Source: Pachypanchax playfairii
Taxonomy: Eukaryota > Chordata > Actinopteri > Cyprinodontiformes > Aplocheilidae
DNA: 64,000 nucleotides
Assembly (NCBI GenBank): GCA_006937955.1
Contig: SSNP01000136.1
Coordinates: 593,169-657,168, forward strand
Reading direction: 5' to 3'
Under the pieces are notes generated by a model, which saw only the letters and a program-made list of their open reading frames with translations, was not told the DNA's origin and did no database searches. Below are positions 23,230-35,346 of this stretch, piece by piece. The position numbers and the translations under genes were made by a program. The stretch's first letter is position 1; each line of letters begins with the position of its first letter.

Positions 23230-24258
23230 TGGGCGGTGTTTTTTCCCGTTCCAAGCTCGGGTCCTCTACCAGAGGCCTGGGAGCTTGAGGGTCCTGTGCA
23301 GTATTTTAGCTGTTCCAAGTATTGCACTTTTCTGGACTGAGATGTCTGAGGTTCTTCCAGGGATCTGCTGGAGCCATTCCTCCAGTTTGGGGGTTACTGC
23401 CCCAAGGGCTCTGATTACCACAGGTACTATTGTCACCTTCATCTTCCAAGTCTTCTCTAGCTCCTCTCTGAGCCCTTGGTGTTTCTCAAGTTTCTCATGT
23501 TCCTTCTTCCTGATGTTGCCATCACTTGGTATCGCCACATCCACCAAAACTGCTTTCCTCTGCTCTTTATCAACCACCACAATGTCCGGTTGGTTCGCCA
23601 TTACCATCCTGTCTGTCTTGATCTGGAAGTCCCACAGGATCTTTGCTCGGTTGTTCTCCACCACCTTTGGAGGTGTTTCCCACTTTGACCTTGGGGTTTC
23701 CAGCCCGTACTCCACACAGAGGTTTCTGTATACTATGCCAGCCACTTGGTTATGACGTTCCATGTATGCTTTCCCTGCCAGCATTTTACACCCTGCTGTT
23801 ATGTGCTGGATTGTCTCAGATGACTTTTTGCACAGCCTACACCTTGGGTCTTGTCTGGTGTGGTAGATAGCCTCTATCGCCTGCTCCTGTGCTGCCAGGA
23901 TGAGTGCCTCTGTGGTGTCCTGTAGGCCGGCCCTCTCCAGCCATTGGTAGGATTTCTTGAGGTCAGCCACTTCAGTTATGTTCCGGTGGTACATCCCATG
24001 TAGGGGCTTGTCCTCCCATGATGGTTCCTACTCCAGCACCTCCTCATCTTGCCATTGTTTCAGGCATTCATTGAGTACATCATCCGTTGAGGCCTTGTCC
24101 TGGATGTATTTATGGAGCTTCAGTGTTTCATCCTGGATGGTGGCTCTCACGCTCATTAATCCTCTGCCTCCTTCCTTACGGCGTGCGTACAGTCTCAGGG
24201 TGCTGGTTTTGGGATGGAACCCACCATGCATGGTGAGGAGCTTTCGTGTCTTAACATA

Positions 24259-25508
24259 CACTATATTACCAAAAGTATTCGCTCACCTGCCTTTACTCAT
24301 ACTTTGAACTGAAGTGCCATCCCATTCCTAACCCATAGAGTTCAATATGATGTCGGTCCACCTTTTGGAGCTATTACAGCTTCAACTCTTCTGGGAAGGC
24401 TGTCCACAAGGTTGAGGAGAGTGTTTATAGGAATTTTTGACCATTCTTCCAAAAGTGCATTGGTGAGGTCACACACTGATGTTGGTCGAGAAGGCCTGGC
24501 TCTCAGTCTCCGCTCCAATTCATCCCAAAGGTGTTCTATCAGGTTCAGGTCAGGACTCTGTGCAGGCCAGTCAAGTTCATCCATACCAGTCTCTGTCATC
24601 CATGTCTTTATGGACCTTGCTTTGTGCACTGGTGCACAGTCATGTTGGAAGAGGAAAGGGCCCACTCCAAACTGTTCCCACAAGGTTGGGAGCATGGAAT
24701 TGTCCAAAATGGTTTGGTATCCTGAAGCATTCAAAGTTCCTTTCACTGGAACTAAGGGGCCAAGCCCAGCTCCTGAAAAACAACCCCACACCATAATTCC
24801 TCCTCCACCAAATTTCACAGTCGGCACAATGCAGTCTGAAATGTACCTTTCTCCTGGCAACCTCCAAACCCAGACTCGTCCATCAGATTGCCAAATGGAA
24901 AAGCGTGATTCATCACTCCAGAGAACGCGTCTCCACTGCTCTAGAGGCCAGTGGCGGCGTGCTTTACACCATTGCATCTGACGCTTTGCATTGCACTTGG
25001 TGATGTGTGGCTTGGCTGCAGCTGCTCGGCCATGGAAACCCATTCCATGAAGCTCTCTGCGTACTGTACTTGGGCTTATCTGAAGGTCACATGAAGTTTA
25101 TAGCTCTATAGTAATTGACTGTGCAGAAAGTCGGCGACGTCTTTGCACTATGCGCTTCAGCATCCGCTGACCCCTCTCCGTCACTTTACGTGGCCTACCA
25201 CTTCGTGGCTGAGTTGCTGTTGTTCCCAAACGCTTCCTTTTTGTTATAATGGAGCTGACAGTTGACTGTGGAATATTTAGGAGCGAGGAAATTTCACGAC
25301 TGGATTTGTTGCACAGGTGGCATTCTATTACAGTTCCACGCTGGAATTCACTGAGCTCCTGAGAGCGGCCCATTCTTTCACAAATGTCTTGCTTCACAGT
25401 CTGCATGCCTGAGTGCTTGACTTTATACACCTGTGGCCAGGCCAAGTGATTAGGACACCTGATTCTGATCATTTGAATGGGTGAGCGAATACTTTTGGTA
25501 ATATAGTG
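24259..25508 (-). mobile_element. Tc1/mariner transposon, complete with both TIRs
   Basis: Perfect 29-bp terminal inverted repeats begin CACTATATTACCAAAAGTAT at 24259 and end with the complement at 25508. Both are flanked by TA (24257-24258 and 25509-25510), the Tc1 target duplication. The 1250-bp length is normal for a Tc1-type element. It is inserted in the R4-like LINE, whose reading frame resumes on either side of the TIRs. Confidence 0.92.
24342..25373 (-). pseudogene. Tc1 transposase with one nonsense codon
   Basis: From MGRSQELSEF the frame runs 343 codons, the usual Tc1 transposase length. It has N-terminal paired helix-turn-helix DNA-binding regions (ISSLLNIPQSTVSSIITK; GRPRKVTERGQRML) and a DD34E domain with WSDESRFSI (first D), FQHDCAPVHKA (second D) and SPDLNLIEHLWDELERR (E). 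A single TAA at 25098-25100 interrupts it about 92 codons in. The frame is otherwise continuous, with no frameshift, so inactivation looks recent. The bases around the stop (GAG CTA TAA ACT TCA) do not show a deletion. Confidence 0.88.
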
Positions 25509-25640
25509 TATGTGGTCTGTATCTCATCCTTTGGCCATCTTATTATTCCCGTAGGGTATCTGATCACTGGCAGGGCGTAACTTTTTATTGCCTTGGACTT
25601 GTTCATTCCATTGAGCTGGCTTCTTAGGACTTGCCTCACT

Positions 25641-26766
25641 CACCTTCACAACTTGAGATTGATGACATATTTATATAAATGTGTAACTTTATGCTTTAAC
25701 TACAAATGGGCCAGTTATTGTACTGTATAAGTTATTTTAATTGTAAGAATCAAGGTAGCTCTTTACAAATGAAATGTTTAATGATGGAAAAAGGGCCCTT
25801 CTAGTCAGAAAGGTTTCAGGGCCCTGTGTTAGATGGATGGATGGAAGTTTGATTCTGCAATGTTTTGACATATTATAACATATTTTTAAGAAATTTATGT
25901 ACAAGCTAATAGACTTCATACTTCTGCACCAAATGTTCTAACAAATAAAAGTGTGATCAAATTGTTATCACTTCATGAAACAAGAAGAGGAAAATACCAT
26001 TTACTTACTATTTACTATTTACCAAATAGTTACATTTAGTTTAGATGGTTTGAGACATCCATCTAAATTGTACAACAGTGTTATGCAAATTCAGCAATTC
26101 AGAAAGATCTATTCATCTTCTGGTTGAGTCTGGATCTGTCATGTCATTCTCAGGGAAATCTTGAAGTGAGAGAGTGCAGCACTCAGAAGTGAGAGCACTA
26201 AAATTATACAATTAAATGTAGGAAAAAACCTGGGAAGGAGGTTTCCAAAATTAAGCAAAGATTTTAGAATGCTGAGAAAAAAAATTCACTATTTGCATCC
26301 TCTTACAGCATTTTTGTGTCCATGATATCAGTTTCACTCTCTATAGTATCATTTGGCCAACCTGTTTACATATTCGCTTTGTTGGGAGTTGATAGTTATT
26401 ATTAAAGATATTATTAAAGACAGTTATAGAATGTCATACGATCTATTCAGTGTTTATTTTCTTCATTAGACATAAAGATTTTGAAACTTTTTTTTGGAGT
26501 TAACAGTAGGGTTAGGTCAATCTAGAGATAGAATATTTGATTTTGAAGTTTTAAATGGGCCAAAATTCACTGATACAACTCTGTTGCCCACAAATAATTT
26601 ACATGCAAAAAAAAAATCATAAAACACAACCTCATTTAAATATATAAATGACAGTCATAAACATGGTTCTCTAATAGGGAGTGGGTGGAGGGGGGTTGTG
26701 AAACTAGGGCTTCAATCAGGGTCTTTGAGAACTGTGAGTAGCAAACCAGAGTTTAAATACACAGTT
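25641..26766. other. Intergenic, nothing recognised
   Basis: AT-rich sequence with a short GGATGGAT run near 25834-25846. No coding, RNA or transposon-end signal is seen. Confidence 0.4.
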
Positions 26767-27014
26767 GGGGTGACTGTGGCTCAGTGGTTAGAGCGGTTGT
26801 CCTCCAACTTGAAGGTTGGTGGATCGATCCCGGCTTCCACCGCCACATGTCGCAGTGTCCTTGAGCAAGTTGCCCCCCGATCTGTGTATCGGATTGCGTG
26901 AGTGTTAGCCCCTACCCTCTCCCGTGTGAATGGGTGACTGACAACTGTAGTGTGAAGTGCTTTGGGGGTTGTAGGACCTAATTAAAGCACTATAGAAGTG
27001 CACACCATTTACCA
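26767..27014 (+). mobile_element. tRNA-derived SINE
   Basis: The 5' head contains an RNA polymerase III A box (TGGCTCAGTGGTTAGAGCGG, about 26776-26795) and a B-box-like GGTTGGTGGATCGATCCC at about 26814-26831. The body follows (GTCCTTGAGCAAGTTGCCCC), then a tail GTGAAGTGCTTTGGGGGTTG and GCACTATAGAAGTGCACACC ending in CATTTACCA. This is the layout of fish V-SINE-like elements whose tail is borrowed from a LINE. It is not a functional tRNA gene: there is no acceptor-stem pairing or CCA-ready end. Confidence 0.8.
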
Positions 27015-28712
27015 ATAGGTATCTTGGATCATTGAAAAATCTGTATTTTGACTTTTTTTTTTTTCTCTTGAAAAGTCATTTTTGAAATTCTACCACCATA
27101 TTGTCAAAAAAATATTTTCCCGTACAAATAGCTGTAAGAGTCATTGGAAATAAATGCATATTTTTTTCTGATTATTTGTTTTGTAGGACATGCCACATTT
27201 ACCCTAGCATTTACAAGACCTCACTTGTTCTCATGCTCAGTTTACGTAGTGTTAACTCAATTTCCCCCTTTTCTTTTTTTTACTTCACCCGTCATGTCTG
27301 ACCATGTTACAGCAAGCTCTGCAGTGTAAACACAATACTAATCTGTTATGTTTGGTCAGACTGGGGCTGGTGCTGACCCGATGATGCATTTTTGAATTCT
27401 TACAACTTAAATTTGCTTTTTACTGTAAAAAGTATTACCTCCCTTTTTTATTGTTATAGGGTGTTATGTCATTTATTGAGAATTCTTGTTGACACATTTG
27501 TTTGTTTTTTTATATTTTATTTTTTAACAAGTACATCTCAGTAAAGTCAGCCTATAGTTTTAGATAGAAAATCTATAGTTGTGTTTGTGTCTGTATAGAT
27601 TAAGTATTTTTATCTCACACAACAGCTGTAATTGAATCCATCTCCAAAGAGCAGCCCCTGTGCTGGAACTTTAGAGACTCCTATAAATAAACAGACAACA
27701 CTCCTTCAACACTTGCCTGTGGCACATGGAACGATTAGCTCATAGCAATAGCTCTCTGATCCTACAATGTGTAGCCACAGCTATTTTCTCTCAGCTATGT
27801 ACATTGAGTAACACGTGTAACGTGTCAAGAATGTGGTCTCTATGGAATTCTAAAACTATAGCTGGATGAATGTAAAGCCTTGGAGTGACGTTCATTTGCT
27901 GATGAATGTAAATGTGCAATATTTTTGGAAATGGTCCTTCGTTACAGTGAAAGCAACTATTTTTACAGAAATATTAACATACAGTATCTATATGAATGCA
28001 CTTTTTCTGTTTTTCCTTCTGTCATGTTTGTAGAGATTTTTTAGTGTTTCTGTGGATGTTGTCATGAATCTTCCTTGATCAGGGCATCTTTTGTTTTTTT
28101 CTTTTCCTTTCCTTGTCTGTCTGATTACTTCATTCTGTCCAACTGTGTCTAATGTGTTACATGTGTTCACTTGCATATTATCTTTGTCCTGTTTTCTCCT
28201 TGTTGCCAGATTATCTGCTTGCTTGATAACATGCTATCCAATATCCAGCATCTCGTCACAGAATTTTCTTCCATAGTGTCCTCCGACCTGTTTTGCCTTG
28301 CTCGAACATTGTTTTCTGCCTTGACCCTCATCGTGTTTGAGTCTTTTGCCTGTTTCTCTTGATCCCTCTCTCTCTTCATCTCTGTTTATTTCATACAACA
28401 CTTGGAAGTCTTCGCGCTCACAGAGGTACTGACCAATGCTGTAACTGGATTTTGGATTGCGAATTTTGGAAACTTTGGAAGTCAAATGTTTTTGACCTTA
28501 GAAATAACTAAATGCTGCAATTCCCACCTGGTTAGAGGTTGGATATGGAACACGAACGCAACAGCAACATCTATAGTGTGTGGATGTTGTAGTTGCAACA
28601 ATAGAACACAGTTTCCAGCCATCAGGATGCAGCTTTGCCATTTCCGCGTGCATTTTGAGGCCGTGAAAATTTTTTATTTAGGTCCATCTATTGTAGCTTC
28701 ACCTAAACTGAT
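27015..28712. other. Intergenic, nothing recognised
   Basis: AT-rich. The T-rich stretch at about 28000-28400 has pyrimidine-biased frames without domains and may be an old repeat. No gene is supported. Confidence 0.4.
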
Positions 28713-29243
28713 CAGGGGTCTCATTTATAAACGCTGCGTACGCACATAATGGGGCCTGAAAGTAGCGTACGCCACTTTCAAAGCAAAAGTAGTGATTTAT
28801 AAAAAACTAACTTGACTTGAAAACGTGCGCACCTGTACGCCAACTCTGAACCGTGCGTACGGACATTTTGGAGACGAGGGGAATCAACGATGCAGTTGGT
28901 GAAGTGGTGAACTGCAGCTAGACTTCACATGACTCCTCTCACACACGTCATTTCACCTCACACCAAACATTAATTTAGGATTAATGTTATTATAAACATT
29001 CAGAACAACAATTATATCTATATTGCAGCTTGCAGTGAGCTGGAGCTCTCCTAAAAACATTTTTCAATACTAAAAGAAATACATAAAAGTGATCGCAAAT
29101 TCTTAAACTCAAAAAAATGGGCCGGGACTGAGTGCTAATTAATAAATTGAATCATCTGTACCATTGATTGGCACGAAGAAAACAGTGTTATTGCTGCCAA
29201 TATAAACACCCCTGACAACTCTCAAGCGTAATAGTAGACATGG

Positions 29244-30244
29244 ATGCTACTAGAAGATTACGCAAATGGAAGAATTAGGAGAGAACATGTGTTCAGGAAT
29301 CATGCAGACCATGATGATGACTGGCTAGTAAGCAGAGCTGTACTCTTGGATAACTGTGCTGAATTGGAGAGACTGTCCATGTGGAACCGCGCCATTCCGG
29401 TCCAGTTGCAGGTGCTCACCATCCTGGGGTTTCTTGCAACTGGTTGTTACCAGCGGGAATTAGCCGACAGGTGTGTGTCTGAGTAACACTATTCTTATTA
29501 TTCTATCCAAAGTCCCTTTTTTGGAAAAATTGCCTTCAAATATGTTTTTTGCATTTAGGTCTGGGATATCGCAGCGTCCCTGAGCGCAATAATGCCTGCA
29601 GTCTTGGATGGGATCATTAAAATGGGCAGGCGATACATCATGCAGCAATGTCCGGTTTCCCAAGCGTAATCGGCACAATTGACTGCACCCATATTGCTAT
29701 AAGGGCCCCATCTGAGGATGAATTTGTTTTCGTCAATTGGAAACATATTCACTAACATGGTGGCACGATGGCCTTGGTCAACACATGATTCCTTTATCTT
29801 AACACACAGCAGTGTAGGTAACAGACTGCAGGCAGGCGCTGTGCGTGATGGCTGGCTGATCGGTAAGTCCTCAGTCATTAGAAATGTTGGTTGTTGATGC
29901 CTGAATTAAAAGTGTTGTCACTTGCAGATGATAGTGGCTACCCTCTCAGGAGATGGCTTCTGACCCTGTGCCCAGAACCACAGACAGCAGAGGAAATGCG
30001 CTACAACTCCTGTCACACGTGTGCGTGCTCCGTCGTGGAACGTGCCATTGGCCTTTTAAAATGTAGGTGGCGGTCATTGGATGCCTCAGGTGGCAGACTG
30101 TTATACCACCTTACAAAGGTGTGCAAGATTGTGAGGGCATGTGGAGTGCTTCATAACATGGCACTGAGGATTGGCATTCCACTCCCACCTGGCCTTCCCC
30201 CTCCCTATCATGAGGACCCCGACCCACAGCCACCTCCTCCTTGA
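29244..30244 (+). pseudogene. Harbinger (HARBI1-like) transposase, broken
   Basis: Three exons can be read. Exon 1 (29244-29470) encodes VPVQLQ-type helices (IPVQLQVLTILGFLATGCYQ) and ends at donor CAG|GTGTGT. Exon 2 starts after TTTGCATTTAG (29559), includes GTIDCTHIAIRAPSEDEF with the first catalytic D and THDSFILTHSSVGNRL with the second, and ends at G|GTAAGT near 29862. Exon 3 (29928-30244) has SVVERAIGLLKCRWRSL with the catalytic E. The gene is dead: a one-base loss near 29575 shifts the frame soon after exon 2 starts, a stop follows KHIH near 29752, and a block normally found before NMVARW is deleted. HARBI1-type proteins normally act with the Myb-like partner encoded on the other strand. 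Confidence 0.8.
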
Positions 30245-30699
30245 CAGGAAGCCTTCACTTGGGGAGCCAGGCTCCGCGAGGATGTAATGCGGCGTTTGAG
30301 ATGACAACAACAAGAAGGTTCATTTAATGTTTAATTCAAGACACCAATGGCTATTACCATGTCGCACAAAACACTCCTTATTTCTCTGAATTCCCTGTTT
30401 ACAGAATTGATTGCGCTGATGGTGTCTCTCTGTGTTTGTAACACAGCTTCAGTCAAACCTGACCACTGCTGCCACGGGCACCGGCAGCACTTGTGCTGGG
30501 GGCAACATGACGCTGAGCTACCTCATCTTCCACAGCCTCCTCATCCTCTCCATCTAACGAGTTTGGAAGAGCTGAAAAGACACAGCATATTAGTCTTTGT
30601 CCTTAAAGCATACTAAAATGTGTTAAGGTTGCCACGAATTAAAATATATACAAAAGGTGCTTGACCGGATTCATTTGTTATTTCTGCCAGGTCGGTGTT

Positions 30700-31050
30700 G
30701 CCCTACCTTCTCTGACACAATACTGTAGACGCTTTTTTGTTCCCAGGATATTTGCCATCTTCCTGTCCAGTGGTGTGAGTTCAGGTGTACACTTACCCCC
30801 TCCAGTTGCAGACCCACTCTGGCGGTGGGAGGCAAGTTTTTTTTTTGCCTCCACTTTGAGGTCTGACCACTTTTTTTTTTATTTCATGGACTGCAGACGC
30901 CACATGCTGCCACTCGCAGTGCTTTCTTTTATTTGTGGCACCACTGCTGTGTCCACCAAATAAAAGTTCTCTCCTAGCCTCCACTTCACCCACTAACACT
31001 TCAATTTCTGTCTCTGTAAAGTTTTGCTTCTTGGTTTTGTGTTTACTCGC
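30700..31050 (-). pseudogene. Harbinger Myb/SANT-like DNA-binding protein, frameshifted
   Basis: From MASKHKTKKQNFTETEIEVL the frame shows a SANT/MADF-type trihelix start (ETEIEVLVGEVEARRELLFG; CEWQHVASAV). It is then thrown out of frame at an A-run near 30880, where the codons for the expected WSDLK-type helix continue in the next frame. Downstream, that other frame reads TPELTPLDRKMANILG down to about 30730. This is the accessory protein that normally helps import and target Harbinger transposase. The A-run frameshift could be mutation or an assembly error. Confidence 0.65.
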
Positions 31051-31329
31051 CATATTTCCCGTCTTCCTCATATGCATCAATATTCATGTCCTGCTTTGCA
31101 TTGACCTTATATGGCCGGATTTGGACGCGTTCAGGGCGGGACATGAGCCAAATTCACGTGCACAAACTTCCAGGAAGAGTGTGATTTATAAAGGGGAAAT
31201 TGCTTACACCTGTGCGAACGCATGGTTTTATAAATCGGAAATCTTTTTGGCGTACGCAAAAATTTTGTTTTGGTCATACGTACACTTTTAGTAGGGTTTC
31301 TACGCAGTGTTTTATAAATGAGACCCCTG

Positions 31330-32829
31330 GTTTTTGATCTTCTCTGGTCGCTCCTCTTCTGAGAAGGCTAATGAAATCTCCAGGGCTCTGAAGCAGCTGC
31401 TTGACTTGCCATCTTTGCCATTTTCCACAGTACCAGCCTCTGACTATTTACCTTATTAGGCAGCCCACAATGGTGCCCACTATTGGCTGGTAGATGTAAA
31501 CATAATACCATTGTCATGCCCGTCAACATCAATATTTTACCTACAAAATATACAAGGTGTTCTCACCTTCTAAATTTAGTTTAAAAGTAAACAATATCTC
31601 TTTTGCAGACACTACTATATTGTATTTTTGGGACCAGAGTGTGCACACTAGAGATGTGGGACTGAAAGTCCCACCTACTCATCTGCACAGAATCACAGAG
31701 TATATAAAAATCAAATCAATTATTATGAGCCCGAATTTTGTAAATATTATTAAAACAGCAATCCCAAATGTTTAAAGTGCAACTAACCCCCAAATCAACT
31801 TTTTTTGCTGATAAACTCTATAAATGAGTGTCCTGTCTACATTTCTGGGTATTATTTTTGGTATTTTAGCACATTTTTATACAACTATTCATTTTCTACC
31901 AAAAACCGTTAGAGGAGCGCCCTCTTCAGGTTGAAATGTTATACTGCGCTGAATTTGAATGAGGCATTGCTATAGGCTGAGACCTTATTTTCTCTATATG
32001 TTACTTCAGGGTTCTGCGTGTGAAGTATAAATAAGCTTGGTCTCAGCCACACCTCCGCTCAGTAGCGAGTTGGAGTGTGAGTATATATATGTATATGTCA
32101 GAGCTCATTTTAGTGCAATGGTTGTGATTGTGTGAAATTTCCTCTTTATTTTTGTGATTTACTCATGTAAATCTTGTTGCTGCTCATTAATTTTATATGA
32201 GAAACCAAAATATCTGCAACCACATTATCAAAGATACTTATCTTCTCAATCTGTCTGGTGCATGATGAACCTCATGGTTGTTGAAATGTCACTTTTGATG
32301 GCTCAATGAAACTGCATGATAGTGAGTGACTGCAACTTAGCCCACGATTTTATTTTACTTTTCATGAAGTTTAATGTAGCTTAAGATTTAATGGCCTTCT
32401 ACTGAAGAGGCAGCTTGTCGCTGTTTAGAAGAAAAACTATCCTGTGAACAGACACTCTGGGAACAGGTTCTCCCATGCAAACATTACAGTTTAACGTTAT
32501 CTTGTCTGACATACCCACTAACCTGTTGTCATGATTTAGGAATTATTTGTTTTGTTTGTTTCCTGTTTTAGGGGATTATTCCAGGTTTACCTGCATCTTT
32601 GTTTTCAGTTTTAGGATTCATTATGTTTGCCATTGCTTGTAGTTACATAAATATTTACATGCAGCATGACCTTCTACTCTGTGTTTCTAGTGTCATCTCC
32701 TAGCTTAGCATCTTTTCTCATCGTGTCTAGTTATGGTTTATTGTTTTTATCTTAGTATTCATTAATATTAATAATGGAGTTGGGATATTATTAATAATAT
32801 TCATTAATAAGATATTATCTTATTATAGC
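31330..32829. other. Intergenic; partial TTTAAA-type repeat
   Basis: About 31770-32100 starts TTTAAAGTGCAACTAACCCC and includes GAAGTATAAATAAGCTTGG, which has a TATA-like core followed by GTCTCAGCC. It resembles the promoter end of a dispersed transposon rather than a host gene. The right end is not found. About 32525-32760 is T-rich, low-complexity-like and may be an old repeat. Confidence 0.35.
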
Positions 32830-34080
32830 TTCATCTAAACCATCTACTTGTATGTTGGATCCTGTTCCAACCAGACTCTTTAAAGAGGTTTTCCCATTGA
32901 TTAACACATGGATATTGGACATGATAAATTTGTCTTTAATGAATGGATATGTGCCTAAGGCCTTTAAACCTTTATTTAAGAAACCTGATCTTGCTCCAGG
33001 ATCTCCAGGTAATTATCGACCTATATCCAATTTACCCTTCATCTCAAAAATTCTAGAAAGATAGTTGCAAACCAGTTATGTGATCATTTACAGAGTAATA
33101 ATCTTTTTGAAGAGTAACAGTCAGGATTTAGAGCTCATCATAGCACTGAAACAGCACTGGTGAAAGTTTTTAATCATATTCTCATGGCCTCAGACAGTGG
33201 ACTTGTGTCTGTACTTGTTCTGTTAGATCTCAGGGCTGCGTTTGATACTATAGATCATAAGATCCTATTAAAGAGGCTTGAATATGAAATCAGGATTCAG
33301 GGAACTGCATTAAACTGGTTTGAATCATATTTAACTAAAATATTTCAGTTTGTTCGTGTAAATAATGAATCATCTTCATGTACCAGAGTCAGTCATGGAG
33401 TTCCTCAGGGTTCAGTGCTTGGACCAATCCTCTTTACTATATATATGCTACCGCTGGGTAAAATTTTTAGACAACATGGTATAAAATTCAATTTTTATGC
33501 TGATGATACTCAGTTATATTTATCAATGAAGCCTGATGAGACCAACCAGCAGATATTACAAGCTTGTCTTAATGATGTAAAATCTTGGATGACGCTTTAT
33601 TTTTTTGCTTTTAAACTCAGACGAGACAGAGGTTGTGACTTTTGGGCCCGAGCACCTTAGGGACAAACTGTGTAGTCAGTCATCAACATTGGATGGCATT
33701 AATTTGGCCTCCAACAAGAAGGTAAAGAACCTGGGTGTTATCTTAGACCAGGGCATGTCCTTTAATTCTCATACAAAACATGTTACGAGGATGGCCTACT
33801 TTCACCTGTGTAATGTTGCTAAAATTAGGAGCATTCTGAATCAAAGTGAAGCAGAAACTTTAGTTCATGCATTTATTACTTCTAGACTTGATTATTGTAA
33901 TTCTTTATTATCAGGATGTTCTAATAGTGCTGTTAAAGGCCTCCAGCTGATCCAAAATACTGCTGCCAGAGTTCTGATGAGGGTTAGAAGGAGAGATCAT
34001 ATTTCTCCTGTTTTAGCATCACTTCACTGGCTCCCTATGAAATCCAGAATAAAGTTTAACATTTTACTATGTATGTTTAC
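32830..34080 (+). mobile_element. L2-type LINE fragment, reverse transcriptase region
   Basis: Translated pieces give the ordered motifs of an L2/CR1-group reverse transcriptase: NYRPISNLPFISKILER (33010-33060), SGFRAHHSTETALVKVFNH (33122-33176), DLRAAFDTIDHKILL (33223-33270), GVPQGSVLGPILF (33400-33440), FYADDTQLY (33495-33525, with the catalytic AD-D) and the C-terminal SRLDYCNSLLSGCSNSAVKG (33880-33940). The frame is disrupted by a one-base loss near 33060, a TAA at about 33114-33116 and a shift near 33600. The 5' end, including the endonuclease, is missing, and the 3' end fades after KSRIKFNILLC. Maui/L2 of fish is the likely family. Confidence 0.85.
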
Positions 34081-34374
34081 TATAATTACTATGTATGTTT
34101 GCTGCCTGCCTGTGTTTGCCTCTTGCACCACGGTCAGTCCTGAGTTCATGACACCTGTCCTGAACAATGTATATTTTGCATTATTTCTCATAAATATTTT
34201 TTAATCATTTAAAATCTAGCAATTTGGAAAGCATAGTGTGTCACTATGACAACAAGGTAAAGTCATAATTAATGGTACTCATATTTTGAACTTACAGGAG
34301 ATATCCTAGTCCAATTAATATAATCAGTCAGTCATTATCTGTACCAGCTTGTACAGATAATACAGACTGTACAG

Positions 34375-34595
34375 ACTAACAACCACTCACACACACATTC
34401 ACTCTTTGGGACAATTTAGAGTTACCAATTAACCTTAAGCATGTTTTTGGACTCAGAGTACCCAGAGAAAACCCACACATGCACAGGGAGAACATGCAAG
34501 TTCCATGCAGAGAAGCCCCAGCACAGTTTTGAACCCAGGACCCTCTTGCTGCAAGGAAACAGTGTTACCAACTGTACCACTGTGCTGGCCCCCAT
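34375..34595 (-). repeat. Common teleost interspersed repeat fragment
   Basis: This contains the recognisable phrases ATTTAGAGTTACCAATTAAC, GAGAAAACCCACACATGCAC, GGGAGAACATGCAAGTTCCA and GAACCCAGGACCCTCTTGCT. These belong to the widely dispersed fish repeat also represented at 15860-15975 and 50620-50745. Orientation and family are from memory, so strand is uncertain. Confidence 0.55.
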
Positions 34596-35346
34596 TTAGT
34601 TTAGTTAATTATTGTTCTAAATCAAATGCAGCTTTCTCAGAAGACCGTTAACATTTAATTAGAAGGTTTATAAGGAGTGGAAGAAATTCTGTAACAAAAT
34701 GTATGACCAAAAGAAATACCACACAAATACTAGCATCATGAGTCTTCAGAATAAGACCTGTGTGTAATTTTAATTTCCCTTTACTACAATTATTGGTTTA
34801 AAAACTGAAGTCATATATACAAACACATTTAACAAGTTAAAAATAAAATTGAAAGATTTCAAATTTTTAAAAAATTATTTTGAATTAGACCAACATGTCT
34901 AAGTTAAAGAGAATAAAATATTTTGATGCGAGGAATCAATGACCTCATATGAGGATGCAGCATCCCAGGAAAAAACAAATGTACCATGGTGCCTGCTGAA
35001 ATTTTCTGAGTATGTTGATTAAAACCTGTAGGGACAGAAATATCTGCAGTACAAAATAAGCAAAGTTTGAACCAATGTGATGTTGTACATTAGAAAAGGG
35101 CAGTTTTGTTTTGGAAACATAAAAGTGGTCATGTTATCTTTGAAATTTTGCATTTTTAGGTTTGTTTTGTGGGGTATGGTGTTGATGGGATTTTATCTCT
35201 AAAATAATTTGAAGCAGAATTACTTGAATATGTGACATGCAATAAGTTTTTATTAATTCCACAAACTTTGAGAGGAAATAATGATAAACAACAACAAAAA
35301 ATACACTAAAGTGGTCACTGAAAACTCCTAAAACTATGAGCTGAAT

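Larger units (their letters stand above)
23230..25640 (-). mobile_element. R4/Rex6-like LINE fragment with RLE endonuclease, split by Tc1
   Basis: The minus-strand coding sequence runs from about 25640 to 23266 if the Tc1 insertion (24259-25508) is removed. It holds the C-terminal third of a non-LTR retrotransposon: a post-RT region (LHKYIQDKAS, RKEGGRGLMSV), a CCHC motif (CRLCKKSSETIQHITAGC) and a restriction-like endonuclease with PDIVVVDKEQRKAVLVDVAI, the PD...D core of the R2/R4/NeSL group. The fish families Rex6 and Dong (R4 clade) are the most likely relatives. One in-frame stop (TAG, about 24025-24029) lies between the two halves of the segment 23266-24261. The reverse transcriptase catalytic motifs are not present, so the copy is 5'-truncated. 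The 3' end meets an AT microsatellite near 23215. Confidence 0.75.
28713..31329 (+). mobile_element. PIF/Harbinger DNA transposon, full length with two decayed genes
   Basis: The 2617-bp element begins CAGGGGTCTCATTTATAAAC and ends with the inverted copy TTTATAAATGAGACCCCTG. Inside lie a DDE transposase on the plus strand (29244-30244) and a Myb/SANT-like DNA-binding gene on the minus strand (about 30700-31050), the standard two-gene Harbinger layout. Subterminal GTACGC motifs occur near both ends (28735-28800; 31250-31270). No clear 3-bp target duplication is left. Both genes are broken. Deletion derivatives with the same right end are at 22450-22709 and 55045-55305. Confidence 0.85.

Noticed and set aside
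23285..23755. 156-codon plus-strand frame
   Set aside because: Antisense to the RLE-type LINE coding sequence.
24412..24981. 189-codon plus-strand frame
   Set aside because: Antisense to the Tc1 transposase.
26776..26835. Functional tRNA gene
   Set aside because: A and B boxes are present, but the sequence continues into a SINE body and LINE-like tail and lacks tRNA folding and a terminator at the right place.
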